A stretch of 64,000 bases of DNA from Bacteroidia bacterium (GTDB lineage Bacteria > Bacteroidota > Bacteroidia > B-17B0 > Aurantibacillaceae): assembly GCA_020846335.1 (NCBI GenBank), contig JADLED010000038.1, forward strand, positions 27,500 to 91,499, in the 5' to 3' direction. Positions 9,710-20,730 of this stretch are shown here, piece after piece. The position numbers were made by a program, and so were the translations under genes. The stretch's first letter is position 1. Every line of letters begins with the position of its first letter. Below the pieces are notes generated by a model, which worked only from the letters and a program-made list of their open reading frames with translations, was not told where the DNA came from and made no database searches.

Positions 9710-12700
9710 TTACTTAGTTGATAAATAATTAAGCAGCGTAGCATTTTCGTTAAGGTTTTTTAAAGTGTTGATATAGTCGTTTTGCAAACCAATTGACTGA
9801 TTCATGAGCATTACCCATTCCAGATAATTAATTTCACCATTGGCAAACTGCTTACTTGCCGCGCCGGCAATGTCATCTGCGCCCTTTAACAATTTATTTT
9901 CGTAGAGCTGCAAATTGCCGCGCTGGTTTTTGTATTGAAACAATGTGGCATAATATTCAGTCGTAAGATTATTTATTGTAATCTCGTAATTGTTGGCTGC
10001 TATTTGCTCCATGGATTTTAAGGAAGCAATTTTGGCCTTTTGCGATCCAAAAAACAAAGGTATGCCCACACTCAGCTGTGCCGATTGAAAGCGTGTGGAA
10101 CGGGTAGTGTACAGCACATTGTCGGAACCGGTGCCCAACATGCTCATGTTATTGTAGAGCAACGAGATTTCGGGAAGCAAGCGGGCTTTTTCAAGGCGCG
10201 AAGCCATTGTAGCACTTTCTTTCTGCTGAAGAATTAAGCGGCCGGCCGGATGATCTTTAACAGTCGGCGTTTCGTTTATAGTTGCTGCCGGTATTTTTGC
10301 TTCGTTTTTATCCGGCACAAACAGTTGTTTGCAATTTAACAAGAGGTTAAACTTCAATGTCGAAATTTCAATGTCCGCTTCAAGCTGATTGAGCTGCAAT
10401 GCTATCTGCATGCGCTGAACCTCCACACTTGTTTTTTCAACAAGATTGCTTTCCCCAAGTTTAAACCGTTCTTCTGAGCGCTTTAAAAAATCGGCAAACA
10501 AACTATCTGACTTTAACAACAATTGCTTTTTTTGTTGCAGGTACACGTTGTTCGAAAACTCCATCGAAACGTTTCTTTTTATTTCAGCTTCTTTTAGGTT
10601 CACACTTAATTGCCCGCTTTTCCATTCCTGATTCAAAAGCTGTTTTTGTCGGGCATAAACCGTAGGGAAACTAAAACTCTGCCCCACACTAAACCGGTTG
10701 TCCTTATAGGCACTGTTAATTTGTCCGTATTCGCCCGACACGGTTGTAAGTGGGATGTTTGCAGAAGATTGAATGAGCTTTTGTTTGTACTCGAGCAACA
10801 GCTTTTCGTTACGAACCATTAAGTTATTTTTTAAAGCAGAATCAATCGCCAAATTTAACGACACTGGTTTTTGCGAAAAAATAGTCGGAGATAAAAACAC
10901 TAACAATACACTTATTGCTGTGGGATTTATTCCTTTAGATTTTTTTTGTTTCTCAAACAATATGTACAATACCGGCAAAACATACAACGTTAAAAAAGTG
11001 GCTATTAAGAGGCCGCCTATTACCACAGTTGCCAGTGGACGTTGAACTTCTGCACCGGAACCATTGCTTACAGCCATCGGAAAAAATCCAAGCGATGCCA
11101 CAAAAGCCGTCATTAGTACCGGGCGCAATCTTAGGCGTGTGCCTTGTTGCACAATTTGTTTTAAATCCGAAAGGCCTTCTTTTTTAAGCCGGTTAAACTC
11201 CGCTATTAACACAATGCCATTAAGCACCGCCACACCAAACAGCGCAATAAAGCCTACGCCTGCGCTAATGCTAAATGGCATACCACGCAAAGCCAGTGCA
11301 AAAATTCCACCAATGGCAGATAAAGGACTGGCGGAATAAATTAGCAGACCATGTTTAATGGAGTTAAAAGCAAAATACAATAACAAAAAAATGAGGAGCA
11401 ATGAAACCGGAACTGCCACCATCAATCGTTTTTTGGCGGCATTCAAATTTTCAAACGCACCACCGTAAGTGGGATAATAGCCCACCGGAAATTTTATCTC
11501 TGCTGCAATTTTATCCTGCAATTCGTTCACCACGCTTTGTATGTCTCTGCCGCGTACGTTAAAACCAACCGTAATGCGGCGCTTGGCATCTTCGCGTTGC
11601 ACCTGGTTGGGCCCGTCCTTTATTTCAACGCTTGCCAGTTGTTGCAATGGTATTTGAGTTCCCATGGGTGTTGGAATTAAGAGGTTACGCACATCTTCCA
11701 TATTGGTGCGTTTGTTGTTTTGAAGTCTCACCACCAAATCAAACCGCTTTTCACTTTCAAACACAAGCCCTGCGCTTTGTCCGGCAAACGATGCATTAAT
11801 AGTTTTGTTTATGTCATCAATTGAAAGGCCATACTGTGCAATGGCGGCACGATTGTAGTTAACAACAATTTGCGGCATACCCGTAACGGCTTCCACATAC
11901 AAATCCTTGGCGCCTTCTACTGTTCCAATTATCTCGCCCATTTTTTTTGCGTAGCGCGCCAGTGTGTCCAGGTCTTCGCCATATATTTTACAAACCACGT
12001 CCTGCTTGGCGCCCGTCATCAACTCGTTAAAACGCATTTGCACCGGGAACTGAAAACTGAAAGTAACACCAGGCAGCACCACCAATGCCTCCGACATTTT
12101 TTCGGCCAATTCGTTAAATGTTTTTGCCGATGTCCATTCTTTCTTATCCTTCAATATTATCATCATATCCGCCGCATCCATTGGCATAGGGTCAGTGGGT
12201 ACTTCGCCGCTTCCTATTTTGGTCACAATTTTTTGTATTTCGGGAAATTTTTGCTGAAGTATTTTTGCCGCTTTTTGTGTATTGGCGATGGTGGTGTTAA
12301 GATTACTTCCCGGTAATACACGCGTTTCCACGGCAAAATCGCCCTCTTCAAGTGTTGGAATAAACTCTCCACCCAAATAGGTAAGAACAATTATGGCAAT
12401 GGCAAACAATGCAAGTGTTGATGCCAGCAATGTTTTTGGGATGTTCAAAATTTTAATCAGTGTGTTTTGATAACCGCTCCCTAAGCGATTCATTAAACGG
12501 TCTGAAAAGTTTTCGCCGGGATTTACTTTTTTACTTAAAAATAATGCGCTCATCATGGGGATATAGGTGAGCGAAAGGATGAAAGCACCGAGCAAAGCAA
12601 AGGCAACGGTTTGTGCCATGGGTTTAAACATCTTTCCTTCAATGCCTTCGAGGGTAAATATGGGTAGGTAAACCACCAGAATAATAATTTGGCCAAACAC

Positions 12701-14053
12701 CGCACTATTCATCATTTTACTGGCCGATTGATTCACCTCTTTGTCCATTTGCTGCTGATTAAGTTGTGCAAAAGCTGTGGTTTTATTGTGATGCAAACGG
12801 TGCATAACAGCTTCCACAATAATTACCGCACCATCCACAATTAATCCGAAATCCAATGCGCCTAAACTCATAAGGTTACCACTTACTCCAAACATGTTCA
12901 TCATAATAATGGCAAATAACATGGCGAGTGGAATAACAGAAGCAACCAACAATCCGGCTCTTACATTACCCAAAAACAATACCAATACAAAAATCACAAT
13001 AAGTGCGCCTTCCATCAGGTTTTGTTCAACGGTGCCAATGGCATTGTTTACCATTTTTGTGCGGTCTAAAAACGGTTCCAGTATTACTCCTTCTGGCAAT
13101 GTTTTCTGAATCTGTTCTATTCTCTCTTTCACCCGTTTTATCACATCGCTGCTGTTCGCTCCTTTAAGCATCATGACTATGGCTCCCGCCACTTCGCCTT
13201 TATCATTAAAGCACATGGCGCCATAGCGGGTGGCTGCTCCATAATTTACCTCGGCAATGTCTTTAATTAAGAGTGGTGTACCGTTGTCAAGATTTTTTAC
13301 CCGGATGTTTTTGATGTCTTCGAGAGAACCCACTAATCCTTCGCTGCGGATGTATAACACCACGGGTCCTTTTTCAATGTAGGCTCCACCCGTGTTTTGA
13401 TTGTTTTTTTCGAGAGCAACAAACACATCGGTGATGGTGAGGTTAAACGATTTTAATTTGTTTGGGTCAACACCTATTTCGTATTGTTTGAGTGTGCCGC
13501 CAAAGCTGCTTACCTCGGCAACACCTTTAACGCCGAGCAACTGCCGTCGCACAATCCAGTCCTGAATGGTGCGCAACTCGGTGGTGTTAAACTTTTTTTC
13601 AAAACCTTCCTTAGGCCTTACCACGTATTGGTAAATTTCTCCCAAACCCGTTGTTACAGGGCCCAGCTCCGGTATCCCTACTCCGGCAGGAATGCGCGCC
13701 TGCACATTTTGAAGTCGTTCGGCCACCTGTTGCCTTGCCCAATAAATATCGGTGGCATCGTTAAAAACAATGGTAACCAACGACAAACCAAAGCGCGAAA
13801 AGCTTCGTATTTCGGTAAGCCCCGGAATGTTGTTATTGGCCTGTTCAATCGGAAAGGTTATTAAGCGCTCTATGTCGGTGGCGCCAAAAGAAGGAGCGGT
13901 GGTAATAATTTGCACCTGATTGTTGGTGATGTCAGGAACTGCATCGATGGGCAGTTTACTTAGTTGCAAAGCGCCGTAAATTATCATGCCCAGCGTAAAC
14001 AAACCTATTATAAGTTTATTCTTTATTGAAAAAGAAATGATTTTATCTAACAT
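9710..14053 (-). CDS. czcA: CusA/CzcA-family heavy-metal RND pump fused to a C-terminal TolC-like outer-membrane factor
   Basis: N-terminal ~1030 aa RND (APSFGATDIERLITFPIE; GLIVDGAVIIVEAV); C-terminal ~400 aa OEP-like domain (LAIDSALKNNLMVRNEKLLLEYKQKLIQSS...). Confidence 0.9.
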   Translation of the reverse strand: MLDKIISFSIKNKLIIGLFTLGMIIYGALQLSKLPIDAVPDITNNQVQIITTAPSFGATDIERLITFPIEQANNNIPGLTEIRSFSRFGLSLVTIVFNDATDIYWARQQVAERLQNVQARIPAGVGIPELGPVTTGLGEIYQYVVRPKEGFEKKFNTTELRTIQDWIVRRQLLGVKGVAEVSSFGGTLKQYEIGVDPNKLKSFNLTITDVFVALEKNNQNTGGAYIEKGPVVLYIRSEGLVGSLEDIKNIRVKNLDNGTPLLIKDIAEVNYGAATRYGAMCFNDKGEVAGAIVMMLKGANSSDVIKRVKERIEQIQKTLPEGVILEPFLDRTKMVNNAIGTVEQNLMEGALIVIFVLVLFLGNVRAGLLVASVIPLAMLFAIIMMNMFGVSGNLMSLGALDFGLIVDGAVIIVEAVMHRLHHNKTTAFAQLNQQQMDKEVNQSASKMMNSAVFGQIIILVVYLPIFTLEGIEGKMFKPMAQTVAFALLGAFILSLTYIPMMSALFLSKKVNPGENFSDRLMNRLGSGYQNTLIKILNIPKTLLASTLALFAIAIIVLTYLGGEFIPTLEEGDFAVETRVLPGSNLNTTIANTQKAAKILQQKFPEIQKIVTKIGSGEVPTDPMPMDAADMMIILKDKKEWTSAKTFNELAEKMSEALVVLPGVTFSFQFPVQMRFNELMTGAKQDVVCKIYGEDLDTLARYAKKMGEIIGTVEGAKDLYVEAVTGMPQIVVNYNRAAIAQYGLSIDDINKTINASFAGQSAGLVFESEKRFDLVVRLQNNKRTNMEDVRNLLIPTPMGTQIPLQQLASVEIKDGPNQVQREDAKRRITVGFNVRGRDIQSVVNELQDKIAAEIKFPVGYYPTYGGAFENLNAAKKRLMVAVPVSLLLIFLLLYFAFNSIKHGLLIYSASPLSAIGGIFALALRGMPFSISAGVGFIALFGVAVLNGIVLIAEFNRLKKEGLSDLKQIVQQGTRLRLRPVLMTAFVASLGFFPMAVSNGSGAEVQRPLATVVIGGLLIATFLTLYVLPVLYILFEKQKKSKGINPTAISVLLVFLSPTIFSQKPVSLNLAIDSALKNNLMVRNEKLLLEYKQKLIQSSANIPLTTVSGEYGQINSAYKDNRFSVGQSFSFPTVYARQKQLLNQEWKSGQLSVNLKEAEIKRNVSMEFSNNVYLQQKKQLLLKSDSLFADFLKRSEERFKLGESNLVEKTSVEVQRMQIALQLNQLEADIEISTLKFNLLLNCKQLFVPDKNEAKIPAATINETPTVKDHPAGRLILQQKESATMASRLEKARLLPEISLLYNNMSMLGTGSDNVLYTTRSTRFQSAQLSVGIPLFFGSQKAKIASLKSMEQIAANNYEITINNLTTEYYATLFQYKNQRGNLQLYENKLLKGADDIAGAASKQFANGEINYLEWVMLMNQSIGLQNDYINTLKNLNENATLLNYLSTK

Positions 14054-14133
14054 GTTGTGTTTGATTTAAAAAATTAGAACAAGGCATGGAGATTAATCAC
14101 ATGCAAAATGAGTTACACTTAAAAGAAATGTAA

Positions 14134-14541
14134 TCAGGCCTTTGGCGGCTGCCAGATAGAAACCTGAAATGAAGATGGGATAAACTGTAATTGAGGTAAT
14201 GAATACGTTTTTGTTTTCGTTTCGAGAGGATGAAAAGCGTAGGCCTGATGAACCGAGCCGGTGAAAAGATTGTTGCTTACCGAAGCGCAATTATTGTGCG
14301 ATTTAAATGGTAATTTCATGTCCCTGTCTGCATCACCATCATCGTCCTGTGTATTCGAATAGTGCATGTCGAGAAAATCAAAAAACGAAATGAGGTGATT
14401 TTTTTCTTTGTGTTCATGATAATGTTCTATCATTTCCGGAAACTTAAGTAATTCACGGAATTCGGTTGCCGAGAACAGATAAACAAACAACACGGTTATG
14501 ATAAACAGTTTTTTCAGAAACACAAAGGTAAGAAAAAACAC
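14134..14541 (-). CDS. small hypothetical protein upstream of the czc operon
   Basis: N-terminal TM then His/Asp-rich stretch (EHYHEHKEKNHLISFFDFLDMHY...DDDGDADRDMK); same strand, directly upstream of czcA. Confidence 0.65.
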   Translation of the reverse strand: MFFLTFVFLKKLFIITVLFVYLFSATEFRELLKFPEMIEHYHEHKEKNHLISFFDFLDMHYSNTQDDDGDADRDMKLPFKSHNNCASVSNNLFTGSVHQAYAFHPLETKTKTYSLPQLQFIPSSFQVSIWQPPKA

Positions 14542-14561
14542 AGGGTTTGCAAAACCTCTGA

Positions 14562-15752
14562 TTAAGCCGTTTTGGTTAAAAGAGCCATGTAAAAGCCATC
14601 AAACCCTTCATGTGGTAATAGCGTTTTTTCTTTAAGTAACTTAAAATTTTTATTCGCAGTTAAAAACGTTTTAACCTGCTCTTCGTTTTCGGATGGTAAA
14701 ATACTGCAGGTACTGTAAACCATGCTGCCATTAACTTTAAGCATGGCCGAATAGGTGCTGATTATTTCCTGCTGAATTTTTTTTGTATTTTCGATTGAGT
14801 CATCGCTTAGTTTCCATTTGGCATCCGGATTTCTTTTTAAAACACCCAGTCCGCTGCAAGGTACGTCGAGTAGTAGTTTGTCGGCTTTTGCTTCCAGGTT
14901 TTTAATGGTATTGTTTTTTTCAATAAGCCGGGTTTCCACATTAAAGGCACCGGCCCTTCTGGCCCTTTTTTTCAGTTCTTCGAGTTTCCAGTCTTCCACA
15001 TCCATGCTAATTACGCGGCCCTTGTTTTTCATGAGTGCAGCCAAATGCAGACTTTTGCCTCCTGCCCCGGCACATGCGTCAATAACCGTATCGCCGGGTT
15101 TTGGTTCTAAAAAACGACTGATTAATTGCGATCCGGCATCCTGCACTTCAAAAAAACCGTCTTTAAATAACTTGTTCTGAAACACATTCTCGCGCTTTAT
15201 TAATTGCAGAGCGTCTTCACAATCACTTACCTCCACGGTTTCAATTCGTTCTTTTAATAATGCCTCTTTAAGTTGTTGTCGCGTGGTTTTGAGTTGGTTC
15301 ACCCGCAAATACACTGCCGCCTGTGTATTCATGGCCAACGATTCTCTTTCCCATTTTTCGGCTCCCAGTTCTTTTGTACCCAACTGCCACAACCAATCGG
15401 GATACGATTCGTAAATAGCAGTGTTGTCTTTAAGGCTATCTTTCTTTTGCAAAATATAATCCACATCAACGTGTTTAAATTCCTGCCAATCCGGAATTTC
15501 GATGCCTTTTACCACTAACCAAACAGCCGTTATAAACCAAAAATTATTTTGTGATTCGGCCAACTCGGCAAACAGGCGGTAATTGCGAACTATATCGTAG
15601 GTGCCTTCGGCCACAAAACGGCGGTCGCGACTGCCCCATTGTGGATTTTGTTTAAATATTTTTTCGAGTGCTTTATCGGCGTAACGGCCTTTTGATAAAA
15701 TTTCCTGCGTGGTTTGCGCCACGGCGTTTACTAAATTTCGGTATAACTTCAT
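14562..15752 (-). CDS. RsmB/NOP-family SAM-dependent RNA methyltransferase
   Basis: VIDACAGAGGKSLHLAALMKNKGRV, LLLDVPCSGLGVLKRNPDAKWKL, MVYSTCSILPSENEEQV. Confidence 0.9.
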   Translation of the reverse strand: MKLYRNLVNAVAQTTQEILSKGRYADKALEKIFKQNPQWGSRDRRFVAEGTYDIVRNYRLFAELAESQNNFWFITAVWLVVKGIEIPDWQEFKHVDVDYILQKKDSLKDNTAIYESYPDWLWQLGTKELGAEKWERESLAMNTQAAVYLRVNQLKTTRQQLKEALLKERIETVEVSDCEDALQLIKRENVFQNKLFKDGFFEVQDAGSQLISRFLEPKPGDTVIDACAGAGGKSLHLAALMKNKGRVISMDVEDWKLEELKKRARRAGAFNVETRLIEKNNTIKNLEAKADKLLLDVPCSGLGVLKRNPDAKWKLSDDSIENTKKIQQEIISTYSAMLKVNGSMVYSTCSILPSENEEQVKTFLTANKNFKLLKEKTLLPHEGFDGFYMALLTKTA

Positions 15753-15770
15753 AGTGTATATCTGACCCGG

Positions 15771-18524
15771 CTACCTTACAACTTCAACAAATCCTTTAAG
15801 TGTTCGCTTAATTGTTCCCCTGAGCCTGGGTTCAAAAACATCGCAGGTATAAAAAAACGTTCCCTGACTAACTGTCTGTTTGCTAATAATACTAATTCCA
15901 TCCCATTTAAAATAAGGGTCGGTGGTAGTGTAAACCAGATTGCCCCAGCGGTCAAATATGTTAAGGTTTATCTCCTTAATCTGTCTTACTCTTACAGCCA
16001 TGTAAAAATCATTGATGTTATCGTTGTTGGGCGTAAACACATTTGGCAATTCAAAAATTGGGCAATTGTCTATGCAATAATCGCCACCCTTATTACTTTT
16101 GTTGTTTGCCGAATCCACGGCCTGAACAATATAGCAACCTACTATTTCCGACAATCCTTTGGCCACATATTCAAGTTTATCGGTACTTAGCAAGGTGTCG
16201 AGCAATTTGTATTCGTGGTTAATGCTTGGCCTGTAAAATAAAAAATACTTTGTCACGTCGTCGCTGCGATCGCAAAGTGTTCTCACATCCTGCCACGTTA
16301 TTACAACGTCCCCTGCCGGGCAATCGGCGCTTATATTCAAAGTTGGCGAGCAGGGTGGGGTTAAATCAACGGCAGTGGTGCACGATTGTTGCGAATTATT
16401 AATTAAGGGGCTTGTAATTCCAGGATCGGAGTAGGCGCCTTCACTGGTAACAAAGTAGCAATAATCATTTCGGTTGGCAATATTGTTTACGTCGGTATAA
16501 TTTGGTACAGTGGTGGTGGCAATGGCCGTGTAGGTAGCAGAGCCCGGATTCTTTCGGCTAACAGTGTAAGTGGTGTTAGTCCATGGTGTATTAAAGGACC
16601 ATTTTAAATCCATTCGCCGATCGGAAGGGGTGATGATAAGGAATACCGAAGAGGCCCTTTGTGATGTGCCCACGGTGCTTGTACCCGAAGTAAACTCTAC
16701 CACGTATTCATGAGGCGTGGTTTGAGTATTAAGGTTATTGTCAATAAACTGAATCGGAAGGTTTTGAACCCTGTTAGCTGTTGCGGAAAATATAATATCC
16801 ATGCCGCCCGCAGCGTTTTTGCGTTTAAGATTGTATTTGTAAGGCCCTGTAAAAACCAGAGTGTCCAGATTTTCGGAATTGGTAATCGGATGTTCCCATT
16901 TTACTCTGATGGAACCGGTGCTTGTGGAAGTACTCAACACGTCCACATTTAAAATCACCGGCACATCGCGCTTAAGTTCGCCGCACACCTGTGTGGTACC
17001 ATAGGTTTGAGTGCCATCTTTATAAAAAGCAACCACCAGATAGCTATACCTTTGCCCAACAACCAAGCCATTGCCGTTGTTGTTATCAATAAAAAAACTG
17101 ACGTTGTTATTTGTCTGACCTATCAGCACAAAGCCGCTGGAAGCAGGAATGATTCCGGTGCAGGGGTCGGGTGTAAAAGGAGTGCAATTGTTTTTACGAA
17201 AAATACGGTAGGACACAATTGGATTGTTAGCCGGATTACAGGAAGAGAGTGTCCACGATACACGCATGTTGGTGCCTTGTGGAACAGCCGTAACATTTTT
17301 AACAGCAGGTGGAATAACTTTTATGGCATAGCTCGCAAAAGACACTTGTTGAGCGATGGATCCGTTATCCTGTGCTTTAAAAATGGTAATGTATGGCTGC
17401 ACCCTTATGTGGTTACAATCTGTTTGCCATCTGAAATTTGAAACCAGGCCTGTGAGCGGATTGGTTTGAGTGACCGCCGAAAGCGGATTGAGAGTGGCGT
17501 TCGGTAAATTAGAAGAAAATGCTCCGCCTGCACCCTGCAGTGTTACAACGTCGCCATCGTTAGGGTCATACACATAAATGTTTTTTTCAATTAATATGCC
17601 GGCTTCCACACAGGTATCTTTTGGGACAATTATGTAGGGAGGATCTTCATTTCTACAAACCCCCACAATCACCTGCATATCGCGCAGCACATAGCCAATT
17701 AACTGATACACCCGGTTGGTGTTTTTTCGCCATTCTTTTACAATAAATGCAAGGTTGTATTCGCCTTCCCTACGAGGCGAACACCAGGATAAATTACCCG
17801 TAATGGCGTCTATATTGTATTCTTTTGGTCTTTCGCCCGGATAGGTATATCCTTGAACGGTTGTTCCACCCTGACCTCTGGAAGTGGAAATTTCATAACT
17901 TAAACTGTCTCCGTCCACATCATAGGCTGCCGGATTGTGCTGAAAACACTGACCCACACAAGCCTTATCAATGGGTGCATTATTAAAAATCGGAGAAGTG
18001 TTAGCGCCCGTAAAACTGTTAATGATTAATAGCGACTCCACATAAAATGGCTGACTTACCGAATATGGTATATTAACAACATTTTCGTTACGGTTGGGGT
18101 CATAACTTCGGATAAGGTAATCGCCAGGTCCCGGATAAACGTGCTCAATAATATATATGCTTTTATTTACCACATAACCAGATGCATTAATAATAATGGA
18201 GCCGCAAGGAATGGACGTGTTGCCAACATTGCAGCCACAGGTGTAGGTGTTTCCGTTTGTGCGGGGGGCAATGCCCCTTGTCCCATCGCCAAAATAAATG
18301 GTATCCACACAGCGGTCGGCAACCCCGCTGCCATAGTCGGTGTACTTCACCAGTGTAATGCGGTACTTGTATAACTCCACTGTAACTCCGCCAACAACAG
18401 TGGTGGTTGGGGCAATGCGCGTGTAGGTTATTTCGCCGGCACGGTTGTGTGTGGCATGAAGTAAATTAAATGCAGTGGTGCAAAGGATAAAAAGCAATAT
18501 TTTGCGGGCGGCTTTCATGTGCAA
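15771..18524 (-). CDS. secreted protein with gliding-motility-type (T9SS type B) C-terminus
   Basis: C-terminal LPNVFTPNNDNINDFYMAV...NIFDRWGNLVYTTTDPYFKWDG...GTFFYTCDV; FnIII-like repeats. Confidence 0.88.
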   Translation of the reverse strand: MHMKAARKILLFILCTTAFNLLHATHNRAGEITYTRIAPTTTVVGGVTVELYKYRITLVKYTDYGSGVADRCVDTIYFGDGTRGIAPRTNGNTYTCGCNVGNTSIPCGSIIINASGYVVNKSIYIIEHVYPGPGDYLIRSYDPNRNENVVNIPYSVSQPFYVESLLIINSFTGANTSPIFNNAPIDKACVGQCFQHNPAAYDVDGDSLSYEISTSRGQGGTTVQGYTYPGERPKEYNIDAITGNLSWCSPRREGEYNLAFIVKEWRKNTNRVYQLIGYVLRDMQVIVGVCRNEDPPYIIVPKDTCVEAGILIEKNIYVYDPNDGDVVTLQGAGGAFSSNLPNATLNPLSAVTQTNPLTGLVSNFRWQTDCNHIRVQPYITIFKAQDNGSIAQQVSFASYAIKVIPPAVKNVTAVPQGTNMRVSWTLSSCNPANNPIVSYRIFRKNNCTPFTPDPCTGIIPASSGFVLIGQTNNNVSFFIDNNNGNGLVVGQRYSYLVVAFYKDGTQTYGTTQVCGELKRDVPVILNVDVLSTSTSTGSIRVKWEHPITNSENLDTLVFTGPYKYNLKRKNAAGGMDIIFSATANRVQNLPIQFIDNNLNTQTTPHEYVVEFTSGTSTVGTSQRASSVFLIITPSDRRMDLKWSFNTPWTNTTYTVSRKNPGSATYTAIATTTVPNYTDVNNIANRNDYCYFVTSEGAYSDPGITSPLINNSQQSCTTAVDLTPPCSPTLNISADCPAGDVVITWQDVRTLCDRSDDVTKYFLFYRPSINHEYKLLDTLLSTDKLEYVAKGLSEIVGCYIVQAVDSANNKSNKGGDYCIDNCPIFELPNVFTPNNDNINDFYMAVRVRQIKEINLNIFDRWGNLVYTTTDPYFKWDGISIISKQTVSQGTFFYTCDVFEPRLRGTIKRTLKGFVEVVR

Positions 18525-18530
18525 GGTTTT

Positions 18531-20510
18531 CTAGTTAACAATCACTTTTTTTGTAATGTTGGTATTGTTGTTTCCGGTTATTTTTAAAATATAAATGCCT
18601 TTTGGCAAGTCGTGTGTATTAAAACTAAACTCAGTTTCTTGTTGCTTCACCCAATCTCTTAACAGTTCCTGCACCAGTTTTCCCTGCGAGTCGTAAAGGC
18701 AAAAGCTCAGGTATTCCGGTTTTTTTAATTCAATTTTTACAAAATAAATAGTGAGCGCCGGATTCGGAAAAACAGAAGCCTTGTTGCTTTTGTCGCTGGT
18801 GGTTTCTTTAATTGCATTGTATTTCTGACGTTCAACAATTTGAGCCACCCAGGCAGCATGTGCCTTCGGGAAGCCCGAAGAGTGATTGTAGGAATAGTAG
18901 CCACTCATCCACACTTCGCCGGGATTGTTGTAGCGCCTTTGCGAACCTGAGTAATCGCCCCAACGTTCCTGACCCGAACTGAGTATGTTAATAAAAACAG
19001 AACCGTCTTTAATTTTTAAACGTGGCGAAAAGTTACCTGAGCCGTCTGCCTGAATGGCCGAACAGCCCGGAAAGACAGTAGCAGAGCTATGATCGAATGT
19101 AATAATGGATGAATTATCGGTTGAGGAGTTGCCCAAATAAGAAATGTTGGGATAAGCAATGTCAAAAGTATCGTTGGGCAAATAGTAGCCATTAATAACA
19201 GGATTAGCCGATTGAGGGTTATCAATGGTGCCGTAGTAAACGGTTACGTGGTTGTTGGCCGGATTATTGGTGTTGTGTACGTATTGTATTTTATTGTTTT
19301 CGATAAAAGCGCCAAGGTTTCGGGCATCGTTGGTGGCCAAAGAATTGGTAGCGTTGGGTTGAATGCCATCGGGAGGAAAATAATAAGGCTTTGGTGTTTT
19401 AAGCACTTTTACAGTAAGTGTTCCGGATGGTGCGCCAATAGTATCGGTAATGTTAACCAAAAACACAGTGTCGTTTTGAGTGGCCATGTTTCGGTTGGAT
19501 AGGAAATACATGTTGGGTGAATACAGTTTGCTTCCACCTTTAACAGGGCAAAGGTTGCGAATGGCCTTGCCATTATACTTTATATTTGAGTGCAGCACCG
19601 AGCCAATTGAAGTTTTGCCGGCATAACCGCTGTCTTTTTTCATTTGCCAAATAATGGTTTCAACAAAACCCGTTTGCCATGGGCTGTTATTGGTAAGCAG
19701 ATTCACCGTTAAAAACAACTCCTTCTCAGTCATTGATATCATGGGATAATCCGTCCAAAGGGTGTTATTTAATGGATTTCCTGGCAACACATATAAATTC
19801 CATTGCCCGTTAGGTTTGTTGGTTTTAGAAAATCCAACGATTACTCTGCTGGTGCTGTCTTCGTTGCCAACAAGGCACACCAACACAAAACGATCGGACT
19901 TTGGATCATACATTACCTTTGGGTCGTATTGCGAATTGCGTGTGTTTACTGCAAACTTAAAGCTGTAAAGCGATTTTGAGGCGTAAACGGAATCGTTGTT
20001 AATGTCGCGAATATAAATTCTTGAGTTAATAACTGAAACCACCATACCCGAATCGGAAATGGCCATATCGTTATCGTTGGGAGTGGCCACATCAAAAGAA
20101 TTACCAACAAAACTTTGTCCCAATGCCGGAACCGTAATGGCGGCCGAACTTCTTTTTTGAGTGCTGCTGTTTATGTCCGAAGGAGGATAATTATATTTTT
20201 CAGGCACTTTTCCGGTATGCCTCGACATTTCCTGAGCCGAAAGGCCTGGTGCCAAATCCATTGTGTTGTCAGACAAATTAATGGTGGCGGTCTTTTTAAT
20301 TTGAAAATACGTTTTTTTGGTAGTGGCCTGTGCCTCTGGTAAGGCCTGTTTTGGCAATTCGATTACCTGAGTTTTGGTGGGTTCGGTAATTTTAGCAGTG
20401 GTGCTGCTAAGTCCCCCTTTTATCGAAAAGTTAGTACTCTTTGCGTTCGGTTGTGCGAAACCACACAGGCTTAAAAAAACAACCGGTAAAAATGCTGTTT
20501 GTATTCTCAT
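18531..20510 (-). CDS. secreted protein, T9SS type A sorting domain
   Basis: Signal peptide; C-terminal VFPNPALTIYFVKIELKKPEYLSFCLYDSQGKLVQEL...LPKGIYILKITGNNNTNITKKVIVN. Confidence 0.85.
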   Translation of the reverse strand: MRIQTAFLPVVFLSLCGFAQPNAKSTNFSIKGGLSSTTAKITEPTKTQVIELPKQALPEAQATTKKTYFQIKKTATINLSDNTMDLAPGLSAQEMSRHTGKVPEKYNYPPSDINSSTQKRSSAAITVPALGQSFVGNSFDVATPNDNDMAISDSGMVVSVINSRIYIRDINNDSVYASKSLYSFKFAVNTRNSQYDPKVMYDPKSDRFVLVCLVGNEDSTSRVIVGFSKTNKPNGQWNLYVLPGNPLNNTLWTDYPMISMTEKELFLTVNLLTNNSPWQTGFVETIIWQMKKDSGYAGKTSIGSVLHSNIKYNGKAIRNLCPVKGGSKLYSPNMYFLSNRNMATQNDTVFLVNITDTIGAPSGTLTVKVLKTPKPYYFPPDGIQPNATNSLATNDARNLGAFIENNKIQYVHNTNNPANNHVTVYYGTIDNPQSANPVINGYYLPNDTFDIAYPNISYLGNSSTDNSSIITFDHSSATVFPGCSAIQADGSGNFSPRLKIKDGSVFINILSSGQERWGDYSGSQRRYNNPGEVWMSGYYSYNHSSGFPKAHAAWVAQIVERQKYNAIKETTSDKSNKASVFPNPALTIYFVKIELKKPEYLSFCLYDSQGKLVQELLRDWVKQQETEFSFNTHDLPKGIYILKITGNNNTNITKKVIVN

Positions 20511-20693
20511 AACTGGCTAAAAATAAAGCTGATTCCAGATATTAAATGTATGTAAAAAAACACCGCCAAACCAAGGTTTTTAGTTATTTAACGTAAAGAT
20601 TGAGGTGTTATTGTAAAAAAGCGGGGTAAAGTTTATTTTTAGCGCAGCGTTTAATCGTCTTAGGTTCGCAGTGCTTTTGCCACACCTACTGCT

Positions 20694-20730
20694 AAATAAA
20701 TACCTGAATTTTTAAGAGGGGTATTTATTT
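20694..20730. other. perfect 11-bp dyad upstream of kup
   Basis: AAATAAATACC (20694-20704) and GGTATTTATTT (20720-20730). Confidence 0.5.
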
